61,786 bases of DNA, taken from Methanobacterium sp. (GTDB taxonomy: Archaea > Methanobacteriota > Methanobacteria > Methanobacteriales > Methanobacteriaceae). The stretch lies in contig JAVSLW010000007.1 in NCBI GenBank assembly GCA_039666455.1, positions 1-61,786 of the forward strand, read 5' to 3'. This document shows, one piece after another, positions 25,383 through 33,754 of this stretch (its first letter is position 1; each line of letters begins with the position of its first letter). The position numbers and the translations under genes were made by a program. The notes below the pieces were generated by a model that saw only the letters and a list, made by a program, of their open reading frames with translations, ran no database searches and was not told the origin of the DNA.

Positions 25383-27298
25383 TCTGGTTTTTCAACCATT
25401 CTCCATATTTTCTCATCTGGCAGGTTAATGCCCACAAGTATTCCTTTTTTGCTTAGCTCTTTTTCTATTTTCTTTATGGCTTTAGCATCAGGTACAAAAA
25501 CGTAATGGGAATGTATGTACCTTGATGCTCTGTACAGTGTTTCCAGAGATCTTCTGGTAGCAGATATTTCCAGTTCTTCTTCAGACTTTTTTAGACTCTC
25601 CAGAGATCTAAAATACACTCTTCTTGTTACAATCTGTCTTATGCCTGGAAGGTAATGTTTTGAATCTATCACATGGCCTCCCGCCATTATCATGATCCTC
25701 TTATCATCAAGTTTTTCAGCACCATGATCTACCGTCACTTCAAAGACCCTGCTGTATTTTCTAATTACATCATTTATCTCTTTATTCGATAGATCAGCGC
25801 CTAATAGAAAGCCTTTTTTCTTTAGATCGTCCACTACCCTGGAAAGACTTTCATTATCTGGTCCCTGGATCCTGTGAGAATGGATCCCGCTTGAAAGGGC
25901 ATATAATCTCTCCAAAGATTCTATTTTCGCACGATCGCGGCTTAAGCTGTGTAAGAACTTCTTTGTCTCTTCTAACTTTGATACACCTATTTTTCTGTGT
26001 AACGGCTCCCTGAATTCGGGAGGGTAATACTCTATATCCTCTATGGTACATCCATGACGCATAATAACTTCTGCCTCTTCACCTATATCCTCTACCATAT
26101 GTGATTCTGTGATTTTGATTTCTGGTTTTATGATGACCTCCACAATTCTACCATGTTTTTTTATCATCTCTCTTGTTTCATTCTTATTGAGATTAACGCC
26201 TAAAAGAAAGCCCTCTTTTTTAAGGTCATTTACCACTCCACATAGACTTTCCCTGTCAGGTCCAGAAATCCAGTGGGAATGAATTCCGCTTACCGATTCA
26301 TATATTCGCTCTAATGATTGTTTTCTTGATGCATCGCGGTCTAAACTATCTAAAAATCGATTCAGTTCATCTATTTTAGATATCCCAATTTTTCTCTTCA
26401 AGGGTTCTCTAAACTCTAATAGATGATATTCTATGTTTTCAAGTGTGCATCCATGTTTTAGTATGATTTCTGTTTCTTTTCGTATATCTTCTATCAGGTT
26501 TTCTATGCTGTGTATTTCTGTGATCTTCATCATGGTAGGTTCAACTGCTGCAAAATACATGTCTTCTCCACCACTTACCTCTGGTAAAATCACCTTATTT
26601 GCCCCAGCGCAGTGAAGTCTTTTTATATTTTCGCGTTTACTGGCTCTTGCAACAATCCAGATCCCCGGATGTATCTCCCTTGCAGCCAGCGTTATAAATA
26701 AATTGTCAACATCATCTCCTGTGGTTATTATAACCCCACGTGCCCTTTTTATTCCAGCATCGATCAGTGTACTTTCATCTGTGGCATCACCATGAATTAC
26801 AAGAACATCAGGATCTTCCCATAACTCTTTTTCCACAGTTCCCTTATCTTGCTCAACTATTATTACTTTTAAATTCCTTTTCATAATCTCTCTAAAAGCT
26901 GCTGCGCCCACTCTACCATATCCACAAAGCACAAAGTGATTTTTAGTAGCAGCAATTCTTTTTTTCATTTTAGAACCAGATGTGATTTCTTCCACAGCCA
27001 CTATAACCACAGAAATTGCTAATGTAAATACATAGGCAATTAAACCAACTCCTCCTAAAACAAGGGTTACAGTAAAAAGCCTTTGGATAGGAGTCACTGG
27101 AACAATATCTCCAAAACCTACAGTTGCTATGGTTATAATGGTAAAATACAGAGCATCAATTATATCAAGGTGCATAAGATACATAGACCCTATTATTCCA
27201 TAAATTATAAGCGAAAGCAGAGTTATAAGAGCATAGGTTAATATAGAAAATGAAGGCATATTTTCTGATTTTATCTCTGGAAGCTTAAGTTTCACCAA
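25379..27298 (-). CDS. MthK-type potassium channel with RCK domain and three unrecognised repeat domains
   Basis: This 639-residue protein has two membrane helices (about 17-38 and 74-100) with the selectivity filter TVGFG at residues 59-63. An RCK-N domain follows (GYGRVG 126-131, VIHGDATDEST). Three copies of a ~120-residue unit then occur at about 270-395, 405-525 and 525-635, with IHSH at 339-342, 472-475 and 595-598. Normal MthK ends after about 330 residues, so this carries a long extra C-terminus. It should be a ligand-gated potassium channel in the cytoplasmic membrane. The start is TTG or the next GTG; GGTGAT lies just upstream. Confidence 0.88.
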   Translation of the reverse strand: MVKLKLPEIKSENMPSFSILTYALITLLSLIIYGIIGSMYLMHLDIIDALYFTIITIATVGFGDIVPVTPIQRLFTVTLVLGGVGLIAYVFTLAISVVIVAVEEITSGSKMKKRIAATKNHFVLCGYGRVGAAAFREIMKRNLKVIIVEQDKGTVEKELWEDPDVLVIHGDATDESTLIDAGIKRARGVIITTGDDVDNLFITLAAREIHPGIWIVARASKRENIKRLHCAGANKVILPEVSGGEDMYFAAVEPTMMKITEIHSIENLIEDIRKETEIILKHGCTLENIEYHLLEFREPLKRKIGISKIDELNRFLDSLDRDASRKQSLERIYESVSGIHSHWISGPDRESLCGVVNDLKKEGFLLGVNLNKNETREMIKKHGRIVEVIIKPEIKITESHMVEDIGEEAEVIMRHGCTIEDIEYYPPEFREPLHRKIGVSKLEETKKFLHSLSRDRAKIESLERLYALSSGIHSHRIQGPDNESLSRVVDDLKKKGFLLGADLSNKEINDVIRKYSRVFEVTVDHGAEKLDDKRIMIMAGGHVIDSKHYLPGIRQIVTRRVYFRSLESLKKSEEELEISATRRSLETLYRASRYIHSHYVFVPDAKAIKKIEKELSKKGILVGINLPDEKIWRMVEKPE

Positions 27299-27341
27299 AT
27301 CACCACAACCAATAAATAATAAAGCTTAAACAATTCAATTT

Positions 27342-27374
27342 ATATATATTAGAATAACTGGTTCTAATATATAT
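27342..27374. promoter_or_regulatory. Symmetric divergent promoter between the channel operon and nnr
   Basis: Two 13-bp arms (ATATATATTAGAA and TTCTAATATATAT) form an inverted repeat around a 7-base centre. Each arm contains a TATA-like box, one per direction: toward the channel operon on the minus strand and toward nnr on the plus strand. The dyad could be bound by a single dimeric regulator that controls both directions. Confidence 0.5.
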
Positions 27375-27389
27375 GTATAAAGTGATAAA

Positions 27390-28862
27390 ATGACTCCCAA
27401 GGACATGATGGTTATTGACAGCAATACAGAAGATTTAGGAATTCCTAAGTCCGCGCTTATGGAAAATGCGGGTAAATCTGTAGCCCACCACATAATTAAC
27501 ACTTCAAATCCATGTAAAGTTACTATATTTGCAGGTGCGGGAGGTAACGGTGGCGATGGATTTGTGGCGGCAAGGCATCTTTTAAACAATGGTTATAATG
27601 TGGATTTATTTTTTTTAGGCCATCCACATAAAATTAAATCATTTGAAACCATCCAAAATTGGACTGCTATCCAGAATATTAACTTAGGGTTAAATTCTCT
27701 TAAATTAGAATTAATTGAAGATTCATCTGCACTTAAAAAAGTTGATTCTCCTGTTATTCTTGACGCACTGCTTGGAGCTGGAATCAGGGGCAAAATTAAA
27801 GAGCCCATCTCCAGTGCCATTGACATCATAAACAAATCTAAAGGAATTAAAATTGCGGTGGACGTACCAAGCGGGCTGGATCCTTTAACTGGCGAAGTTC
27901 CAGATAAAGCTGTGGAGGCAGATTTCACCATCACATTCCATAAAATCAAAACAGGGCTTAAAAAAGCAAAAATAAAGCATGTTGGAAATGTGATTCTGTA
28001 TGATATAGGCATTCCTGCTGAAGCTGAAACATTTTTAGGTAAAGGAGATCTACTACGTCTTAAAAAAAGAGATATATCTTCACATAAAGGCAACAATGGA
28101 ACAGTTCTTGTAGTGGGGGGGAGTATGGATTATTCAGGAGCCCCAACGCTTGCAGCACTTTCTGCGTTTAAATCTGGTGTGGATTTAGTTTATGTGGCCT
28201 GTCCTGAAAGTGTTTCTCAAACAATCAGATCATATTCTCCTGACCTGATAATCAAAACTCTTTCTCATGACTTTATTGTCGATGATGACGTTGATAAAAT
28301 AATAGAACTTTCAAAAAAAGCAGATTCAGTTGTAATTGGATGCGGTATGGGAAGAGATAATGAAACAGCTTTAGCTGTAAATGAAATCGTCAGTGAAATC
28401 AAAAAACCAATGGTAATTGATGCAGACGGTTTAAAATTAGTTTATACTGACATAATTAAGGAAATAAAAAGTGAAATGGTTGTTACACCTCATTCTGCAG
28501 AATTTAAAGCATTATTTGATATAAAAATGCCTGAAAGTCTTGAAGATAAAATAGAAACTGTTTCAAAAGCTGCCCGTGAAAATAACTGCGTTGTTCTCCT
28601 GAAAGGAGTTTTAGACATAATATCCAACGGTAAAAAAACAAGGCTCAATAAAACTGGAAATCCAGGAATGACAGTTGGGGGAACTGGCGACTGCCTTGCA
28701 GGTCTTGTTGGAGGGTTAATGGCACAGGGACATGATGGATTTGAAGCTGCATGTCTTGGGGCTTACATAAATGGAAGAGCTGGCGATATGGCTACTGAAA
28801 AGTATGAATATCATTTTACAGCAAGTGACATGATAAAATACATTGATGATGCGTTTAGATAG
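27390..28862 (+). CDS. nnr: Bifunctional NAD(P)H-hydrate epimerase / ADP-dependent dehydratase
   Basis: This 490-residue fusion has an N-terminal epimerase (YjeF-N) domain (ALMENAGKSVAHHI, GAGGNGGDGFVAARHL, DALLGAGIRGKI) and a C-terminal kinase-like dehydratase (GTVLVVGGSMDYSGAPTLAAL, TPHSAEFKALF, NPGMTVGGTGDCLAGLVGG). Together they repair hydrated NAD(P)H in the cytoplasm. MTPKDMMVIDSNTE is a normal family N-terminus. Its end overlaps the convergent BofA-like gene by eight bases. Confidence 0.95.
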   Translation: MTPKDMMVIDSNTEDLGIPKSALMENAGKSVAHHIINTSNPCKVTIFAGAGGNGGDGFVAARHLLNNGYNVDLFFLGHPHKIKSFETIQNWTAIQNINLGLNSLKLELIEDSSALKKVDSPVILDALLGAGIRGKIKEPISSAIDIINKSKGIKIAVDVPSGLDPLTGEVPDKAVEADFTITFHKIKTGLKKAKIKHVGNVILYDIGIPAEAETFLGKGDLLRLKKRDISSHKGNNGTVLVVGGSMDYSGAPTLAALSAFKSGVDLVYVACPESVSQTIRSYSPDLIIKTLSHDFIVDDDVDKIIELSKKADSVVIGCGMGRDNETALAVNEIVSEIKKPMVIDADGLKLVYTDIIKEIKSEMVVTPHSAEFKALFDIKMPESLEDKIETVSKAARENNCVVLLKGVLDIISNGKKTRLNKTGNPGMTVGGTGDCLAGLVGGLMAQGHDGFEAACLGAYINGRAGDMATEKYEYHFTASDMIKYIDDAFR

Positions 28863-29118
28863 CCAAATTAATTCCCAGAGCCTGTGCAATTAGTAGAAGT
28901 ATAACTCCAAATACTCCCCCAAATCCCGCGACTAAGATGGTTAATAGATTTATTGGAACATTAATATAAGGAATAAAATTTACAAATACAAGAAGGATCC
29001 AGCCGAAAATAGCATGAATCAGTAATTTTAAAAGTAAACTCCCTATTTTAACCAGAATTAAAATTCCAATTATTGCAATAATCGCAATTACAGCAAGGCC
29101 TATTATATCCAAAACCAT
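28855..29118 (-). CDS. BofA-like small membrane protein
   Basis: This 87-residue hydrophobic protein has three membrane segments (IIGLAVIAIIAIIGILILVKI, LLIHAIFGWILLVFVNFI, LTILVAGFGGVFGVILLLI). It resembles the SigmaK-factor processing regulatory protein BofA family, with NxxxxxxxP-type NFIPYINVPINLLTILVAG. Archaeal members have no known sporulation link. It converges with nnr, with stop codons overlapping. The role is unknown. Confidence 0.75.
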   Translation of the reverse strand: MVLDIIGLAVIAIIAIIGILILVKIGSLLLKLLIHAIFGWILLVFVNFIPYINVPINLLTILVAGFGGVFGVILLLIAQALGINLAI

Positions 29119-29211
29119 GTTATCACGATTTGAATATATTTAAACTGATTAATGTTTTTTGTGGTTTTTCCAGTTATCAGGATTAAACAAAAAATAAAAA
29201 CAAAGAATTAT

Positions 29212-30393
29212 TCAGTCTTTTTTACACACTTCATGATAGGTTGCAGCCTGCATCCCATAATTTTTGACCATTCCAGTCATCTCGCGCTGATCCATTCCTT
29301 TATCTTCAAAGGAAACTGCATCTTCCCTGTAAAGACTGTAAGGAGATTTTCTTCCAAGTATTCTAAGATTTCCCTTGTGAAGTTTCACTTTTACAGTTCC
29401 GGCTACTCTTTTCTGCATATTATCAATGGCAGCATCGAGATCTTCCCTTAAAGGATCATGCCACAACCCATCATATATAAGTTCAGAATAAACTTCACTA
29501 ACATGTGCAGCAAATTTAAGCTCACTTCTTGTTAATGTAAGCTGTTCTAGTGCTTTATGAACAGTTATAAGTAAAATTGCACCAGGTACTTCATAATTTT
29601 CCCTTGATTTGAGTCCAATTATACGATCTTCGATAATATCGATTCTTCCAATGCTGTGCTTACCTGCAATTTCATTACATTTTCCAATTATATCCAGTGC
29701 ACCCATTTCTTCATTATCTAAAGCCACGGGGACTCCTTTTTCAAATTTAATTTCCAGAATTTGAGCTTCATCTGGAGCATCCTCAGTTGAATTTGTCCAC
29801 TCAAATGCTTCTTCAGGTGTTTCAACCATGGGGTCTTCAAGGATGTCTCCTTCAATGGATCTTCCCCAGAGGTTTTCATCGATACTGTACTGCTTATCAG
29901 AAGGAAGAGGAATATCGTGTTTTTTTGCATATTCTATTTCTTCACTTCTTGTAAGGTTTAAGTCCCGTATAGGTGCTATTACGTCAAGATCAGACATTGC
30001 TCTTATTATAGATTCAAATCTGAACTGATCGTTACCTTTTCCTGTACATCCGTGAGCTATTGCATCTGCACTTTCTTTTTTGGCAAGTTCTACAATTTTC
30101 ATGGCTATTAAAGGCCTTGCAAGGGCTGTACTTAAAGGATAGCCTTCATATAATGCATTGGCCTTAATTGCTCTGAATATAAATTCTTCTGCAAATTCAT
30201 CCTTTGCATCAACAGTATAATGTTTTAAAGAGCCAATTTTATCTGCAGCCGCTGCTGGTCTTTCTACTTCTTCTTCAGGCTGTCCTACATCAACGCATGC
30301 TGTAACAACTTCCATGTCATAGTTTTCTTCAAGCAGTTTTATGCATACTGATGTGTCCAGGCCTCCACTGAATGCGAGAACAACTTTCTTCAT
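29212..30393 (-). CDS. argG: Argininosuccinate synthase
   Basis: This 393-residue protein has the ATP-pyrophosphatase loop SGGLDTS (residues 9-15), TACVDVGQPEEE, TGKGNDQFRFE, and SIDENLWGRSIEGD, all typical of ArgG. It joins citrulline and aspartate using ATP in arginine biosynthesis, in the cytoplasm. The length is normal. GGTGAAATA precedes the ATG. argD for an earlier step of the pathway is also in the window (57062-58237) but in a separate unit. Confidence 0.96.
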   Translation of the reverse strand: MKKVVLAFSGGLDTSVCIKLLEENYDMEVVTACVDVGQPEEEVERPAAAADKIGSLKHYTVDAKDEFAEEFIFRAIKANALYEGYPLSTALARPLIAMKIVELAKKESADAIAHGCTGKGNDQFRFESIIRAMSDLDVIAPIRDLNLTRSEEIEYAKKHDIPLPSDKQYSIDENLWGRSIEGDILEDPMVETPEEAFEWTNSTEDAPDEAQILEIKFEKGVPVALDNEEMGALDIIGKCNEIAGKHSIGRIDIIEDRIIGLKSRENYEVPGAILLITVHKALEQLTLTRSELKFAAHVSEVYSELIYDGLWHDPLREDLDAAIDNMQKRVAGTVKVKLHKGNLRILGRKSPYSLYREDAVSFEDKGMDQREMTGMVKNYGMQAATYHEVCKKD

Positions 30394-30483
30394 TATTTCA
30401 CCTTAATTATATTATAAGCCTGATAAAAAATATAAGATTAATATAACATATTGGAATATATCAATTTAAACTTGGTGGAAGGC

Positions 30484-31206
30484 ATGGCACTTAAAGAAAA
30501 AATAAGTATAATATCCCATGAAACCAGGGGCAAAATAGAAAAAAATAAAGTTTTGATGGCCAGAATATGCAGAAACAGTGTTATAAACGAGATTGTTAGT
30601 GCTGCAAAACTTGGAACTCCCCTTTTAAAATTAGGAAATGGCCATCCACGGGTGATGATCACAGCAGGAATACATGGAAACGAACTTCCGCCCCAGATAG
30701 CTGCCACTTATCTTATTGAAAATCTTTTAGAAAATGGGGTAAATGGGACTCTTTATATCATTCCTTTTGCAGTACCCCATGCTACAATGGAAAATTCAAG
30801 AAGATTTAAAGGAATGGACATGAATAGAATAGCTTCAAAAGGAGGATTTATATCCAATAATATAATCAACACCATTAAATCTATTAAAGTAAGTGCTGTA
30901 GGGGATTTCCACTCCACAAAACCTGGAAGTAATCCTGGTATTGAAAGTGTTTTTTGCTCTAAAAAACCATCTAATGAAAGCTATTTAATTGCAAAATACA
31001 TTACTGATGATACCTCATCTAAAATGATATGTCATAATGAGGCAGGTAGCATTTATAATGGAGCACTGGAAGATGAATGTAACCTTGCAGGAATTCCCGC
31101 AGTAACCTGTGAAGTAGTATCAAGAAATGGCGTGGTGGATAACCACAGTCCTGAAAGGTCATATCTCCAGATGGAATCATATTTAAAGTATTTTAACCTG
31201 ATTTAG
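30484..31206 (+). CDS. Succinylglutamate desuccinylase/aspartoacylase-like zinc hydrolase
   Basis: This ~240-residue protein has the M14-like zinc site AGIHGNELPP, then MDMNRIA and VGDFHSTKPGSNPGIES, followed by a C-terminal glutamate in TCEVVSRNG. This matches the AstE/AspA family, which cleaves N-acyl amino acids or short peptides. I chose ATG at 30484, with GGTGG just upstream; an in-frame TTG lies earlier at 30451. Its start faces argG across a short divergent region. Substrate unknown. Confidence 0.8.
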   Translation: MALKEKISIISHETRGKIEKNKVLMARICRNSVINEIVSAAKLGTPLLKLGNGHPRVMITAGIHGNELPPQIAATYLIENLLENGVNGTLYIIPFAVPHATMENSRRFKGMDMNRIASKGGFISNNIINTIKSIKVSAVGDFHSTKPGSNPGIESVFCSKKPSNESYLIAKYITDDTSSKMICHNEAGSIYNGALEDECNLAGIPAVTCEVVSRNGVVDNHSPERSYLQMESYLKYFNLI

Positions 31207-31244
31207 TTTTATATGGTTAAAAACAACGACTTCACAGTGATAAA

Positions 31245-31931
31245 ATGTCTTCTTACAAAAAACATGCCTTATTTTCTATTATAATAGCTCTTCCATTTAT
31301 TCAGGATGTTTTTTACCTTTCATTTGCAGTTATTGGCGCTGCCATAATTGACATGGATCATCATGTTAAAAAGAACAATCTAATAATAATGACTATTTTT
31401 GGTATTATACTATTTATTTTACTTTATATGCTTAAATTACCCTATCTAATAGGAATTTCTCTAATTGTAATGGTATTAATTTTCCACTTATCCAGACACA
31501 GGGGGTTTACCCATTCTCTATCAGGAATACTGGTTTTATCATCTCTTCTAACTTTTTTTCTTTTAGGACTCTATTCCCTATTTTATGGGCTTAATATTGA
31601 AAGTAAAATTTCTCTAATTATAATATCTGTTATTTCAGGAATCATGATCTTAAATAAGAAAATACTATTACCTTTTTTTGTTCTTGTGCTTATCGGAGTA
31701 ATTATAACTCCTAATACAAATTTAAGTATTTATTATACTTTTTTAGCAATATTAACCGGTTCTTTAAGCCATATAATGCTTGATCTTTTTACCCCCAGCG
31801 GAATAGAACTATTCAACCCATTATCGTCAAGAAAGTTCAAAAAATATTTTGGAACTGCTTTATTTATATTATGGGGATTATCATCGTTTATTTTTATTTT
31901 TACGTTTAAATATTCTGTTTCTTTATGGTAA
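31245..31931 (+). CDS. YdjM/DUF457-family membrane metal-dependent hydrolase
   Basis: This 228-residue protein has about six membrane segments plus the family motifs GAAIIDMDHHVK, HRGFTHSLSG, and SHIMLDLFTPSGIELFNPLSS. The histidines and aspartates presumably bind metal. It resembles the YdjM family of inner-membrane hydrolases. A GTGAT site precedes the ATG. It is the last gene before the ehb operon; the 297 bases after it hold the ehb promoter and leader. Confidence 0.85.
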   Translation: MSSYKKHALFSIIIALPFIQDVFYLSFAVIGAAIIDMDHHVKKNNLIIMTIFGIILFILLYMLKLPYLIGISLIVMVLIFHLSRHRGFTHSLSGILVLSSLLTFFLLGLYSLFYGLNIESKISLIIISVISGIMILNKKILLPFFVLVLIGVIITPNTNLSIYYTFLAILTGSLSHIMLDLFTPSGIELFNPLSSRKFKKYFGTALFILWGLSSFIFIFTFKYSVSLW

Positions 31932-32082
31932 GGAACCTGATTAATTAGCACGTGTTTGTATTACAGCGTTCAGGTGAACTTTGATTAATGTTTAATTGGA
32001 TTTAACTTATTTTTCAAATATTTAATGACACACAGAAAGTGTTATTTTTTTTAGTATCCTTTGTCAGGAAAAAAGAGGTAGA

Positions 32083-32228
32083 TTTATATATCATGTTTTA
32101 TCATTATAGTTACATGATTCGTGGTCAGATTTTTGAAGGTGGTTAATGGGTTTTTACTCCATTAATCATGGATATTTACGTTAAAAGTCTGAAATTTATA
32201 CTGTTTGTAGTATTAGGGAGGTTACTCC
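32083..32228 (+). promoter_or_regulatory. ehb operon promoter and structured leader
   Basis: A TATA-like TTTATATAT at about 32083-32091 suggests a transcription start near 32110. The leader can form P1 (TCAGATTTTT at 32125-32134 with AAAAGTCTGA at 32183-32192) around P2 (32141-32149 with 32159-32167). CATGATT (32113-32119) is exactly complementary to AATCATG (32164-32170), which would break P2. The ribosome binding site GGGAG (32216-32220) can also pair with CTCC directly before the ATG. Competing hairpins suggest a regulatory leader. The remaining 31932-32082 is AT-rich with nothing recognised. Confidence 0.5.
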
Positions 32229-32543
32229 ATGAATATCATATTCAGAACATTTTATGCTGTTGCTTATTTCATTGTACTTATTGCAGAAATAATAAAGGCC
32301 ACTTTTGACGTGGCGCTTAGAACCCTTAACGGAAAGGTTGAACCAGTAATTGTTGAAATTGAAACAGAACTTAAAAGACCAGTTTCCCAGGTTATACTGG
32401 CAAATAGTATAACTTTAACTCCCGGTACCCTTTCAATCGACGTGGACACGAAAAACTGCATAATAAAAGTTGCAACAATTGTACCAAGAGTAAAAGAAGA
32501 CGTTATTCCATTTGAACCTTACATTAAAGGATGGTTAGAGTAA
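32229..32543 (+). CDS. ehbA: Energy-converting hydrogenase B subunit A
   Basis: This 104-residue protein resembles the MnhE/MrpE antiporter subunit: an N-terminal hydrophobic stretch (FRTFYAVAYFIVLIAEIIKATFDVAL) and LANSITLTPGTLSIDV. It is the first subunit of the membrane-bound Ehb hydrogenase, which uses ion flow to drive reduction of ferredoxin for carbon assimilation. Its position directly after the leader and before ehbB-P supports the call. AGGGAGG lies just before the ATG but may be masked by a hairpin. Confidence 0.9.
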   Translation: MNIIFRTFYAVAYFIVLIAEIIKATFDVALRTLNGKVEPVIVEIETELKRPVSQVILANSITLTPGTLSIDVDTKNCIIKVATIVPRVKEDVIPFEPYIKGWLE

Positions 32544-32567
32544 AAAATACATTATAAAGGTGTTAAA

Positions 32568-32828
32568 ATGGATATATTACTGATATCTAAATATATTTTA
32601 ATATCGGCGCTAGCATTTTATGCAGTTGCAACTATAAGAATAGCAACCAGGAAAACCATCTCAATGGGGATCGTGGGATTGCTTGGTTTAAGTGCAGCAG
32701 TGGCAACATTATTAATTTTAATCCAAAACGTTTATGGAATAGCATTCTGTAAAGATATAGCATATGCGCTGGTTATTTTAGGTCCAGTAGGTACAATAGC
32801 ATTTTCAAAGGTTATAAGGGGATGGTGA
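32568..32828 (+). CDS. ehbB: Energy-converting hydrogenase B subunit B
   Basis: This 86-residue membrane protein has three hydrophobic segments (LISKYILISALAFYAVATIRI, GIVGLLGLSAAVATLLILI, DIAYALVILGPVGTIAFSKVI). It is similar to MnhF/MrpF antiporter subunits and sits second in the canonical ehb order. It lies 24 bases after ehbA with GGTG before the ATG. It ends one base before the TTG of ehbC. It forms part of the ion-translocating membrane arm. Confidence 0.88.
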   Translation: MDILLISKYILISALAFYAVATIRIATRKTISMGIVGLLGLSAAVATLLILIQNVYGIAFCKDIAYALVILGPVGTIAFSKVIRGW

Positions 32829-32829
32829 A

Positions 32830-33099
32830 TTGATAGATTTAATTTTCATAAAATCAGCGGCTTTAATAATCGCAGCCGTTCTTATAGCCCTTACTGCAAT
32901 TGGAATTATTAGATACAAAGACGATATGGAAAGAATATTATATGCACGAGTCCATATGCTTGGTGTAGCTGATATGGGATGCATTGTAGCATTACTTGCT
33001 CTTAATGAGCCACTTCTTGCAGTTACATATTTCTTCCTCACACCTTTTGCCTCACATGCCATAGCCAATGCATATTACTACGGAGAGGAAAAAAGATGA
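32830..33099 (+). CDS. ehbC: Energy-converting hydrogenase B subunit C
   Basis: This 89-residue membrane protein is like MnhG/MrpG, with ALIIAAVLIALTAIGIIRYKDDMERILYARVHMLG. The start is TTG at 32830, preceded by AGGGGATGG and overlapping none of the ehbB coding sequence. The next possible start would cut off the first membrane segment. Its end overlaps ehbD by four bases (ATGA), so translation is coupled. Membrane arm of Ehb. Confidence 0.88.
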   Translation: MIDLIFIKSAALIIAAVLIALTAIGIIRYKDDMERILYARVHMLGVADMGCIVALLALNEPLLAVTYFFLTPFASHAIANAYYYGEEKR

Positions 33100-33332
33100 T
33101 TGAATACATATTAATGATTGTAACGGTTTTAGGTGCAGTTATTGCGCTTATCCAGAGAGACCTCCTCAAAGCAGCCATATTAACTGGAGTTCCAGGGGCT
33201 GCAATTGCTTTCCTGTTCCAGTTTTTACTGGCCCCGGATGTGGCACTAACTCAGGCCATAGTAGGTACTGCAATAGTGCCTGTATTTATTGCTTTAGCAG
33301 TTAAAAAGACACGAAGAATGGAGGAAGACTGA
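33096..33332 (+). CDS. ehbD: Energy-converting hydrogenase B subunit D
   Basis: This 78-residue membrane protein resembles the short DUF4040/MnhB-N type subunits (MIVTVLGAVIALIQRDLLKAAILTGVPGAAIAFLFQFLLAPDVALTQAIVG). The DVALTQA element is typical of Mrp/Mbh antiporter-like subunits. It overlaps ehbC by four bases and is followed 29 bases later by ehbE. It belongs to the ion-translocating membrane part. Confidence 0.88.
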   Translation: MIEYILMIVTVLGAVIALIQRDLLKAAILTGVPGAAIAFLFQFLLAPDVALTQAIVGTAIVPVFIALAVKKTRRMEED

Positions 33333-33361
33333 ACAGATTTATCTGTAAATGGGGGATTGTC

Positions 33362-33754
33362 ATGATTATAGACTCACAGCTGGCATCGTTCTTCACAGCA
33401 GGAGCATTAATAGTAATAGGGATTTATGCATCTCTATTTATTGATAATTTAATTAAAAAAGTAATAGGACTTTTATTTCTGGCAGATGGAGTAAATCTCT
33501 TCATAGTCACTATGGGGTACAGAGCTGGTGGAATTGTATATATTTTCCTTCCAGGAATGTCAATAGACTGGTTTGCTCAAAACGCCTCTTATCCATTGCC
33601 ATTTGCATTGGTACTTACAAGTATTGTTATAGGTGCAAGTACGCTTGCTGTAATGCTTGCTTTAATCATAGTACTTTACAAAAAATACGGATCCATAAAA
33701 GCATCCCGGGTTCTAAAAGATAAAGAAAATCAGGTTAAGGGTGATACTTTATGA
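33362..33754 (+). CDS. ehbE: Energy-converting hydrogenase B subunit E (NuoK/MnhC-like)
   Basis: This 130-residue membrane protein resembles MnhC/NuoK: three hydrophobic segments, with GLLFLADGVNLFIVTMGY and FALVLTSIVIGASTLAVMLALIIVLYKKYGS. The ALVLTAIVIG-like element is characteristic of the family. Its last codons overlap the start of ehbF (ATGA). It belongs to the membrane arm that couples ion flow to ferredoxin reduction. Confidence 0.9.
   Translation: MIIDSQLASFFTAGALIVIGIYASLFIDNLIKKVIGLLFLADGVNLFIVTMGYRAGGIVYIFLPGMSIDWFAQNASYPLPFALVLTSIVIGASTLAVMLALIIVLYKKYGSIKASRVLKDKENQVKGDTL

Noticed and set aside
23733..27298. CRISPR-like repeats in the RCK genes
   Set aside because: The repeated DNA is protein-domain duplication with ~360-base periods, not short regularly spaced repeats; no CRISPR array was seen in the window.
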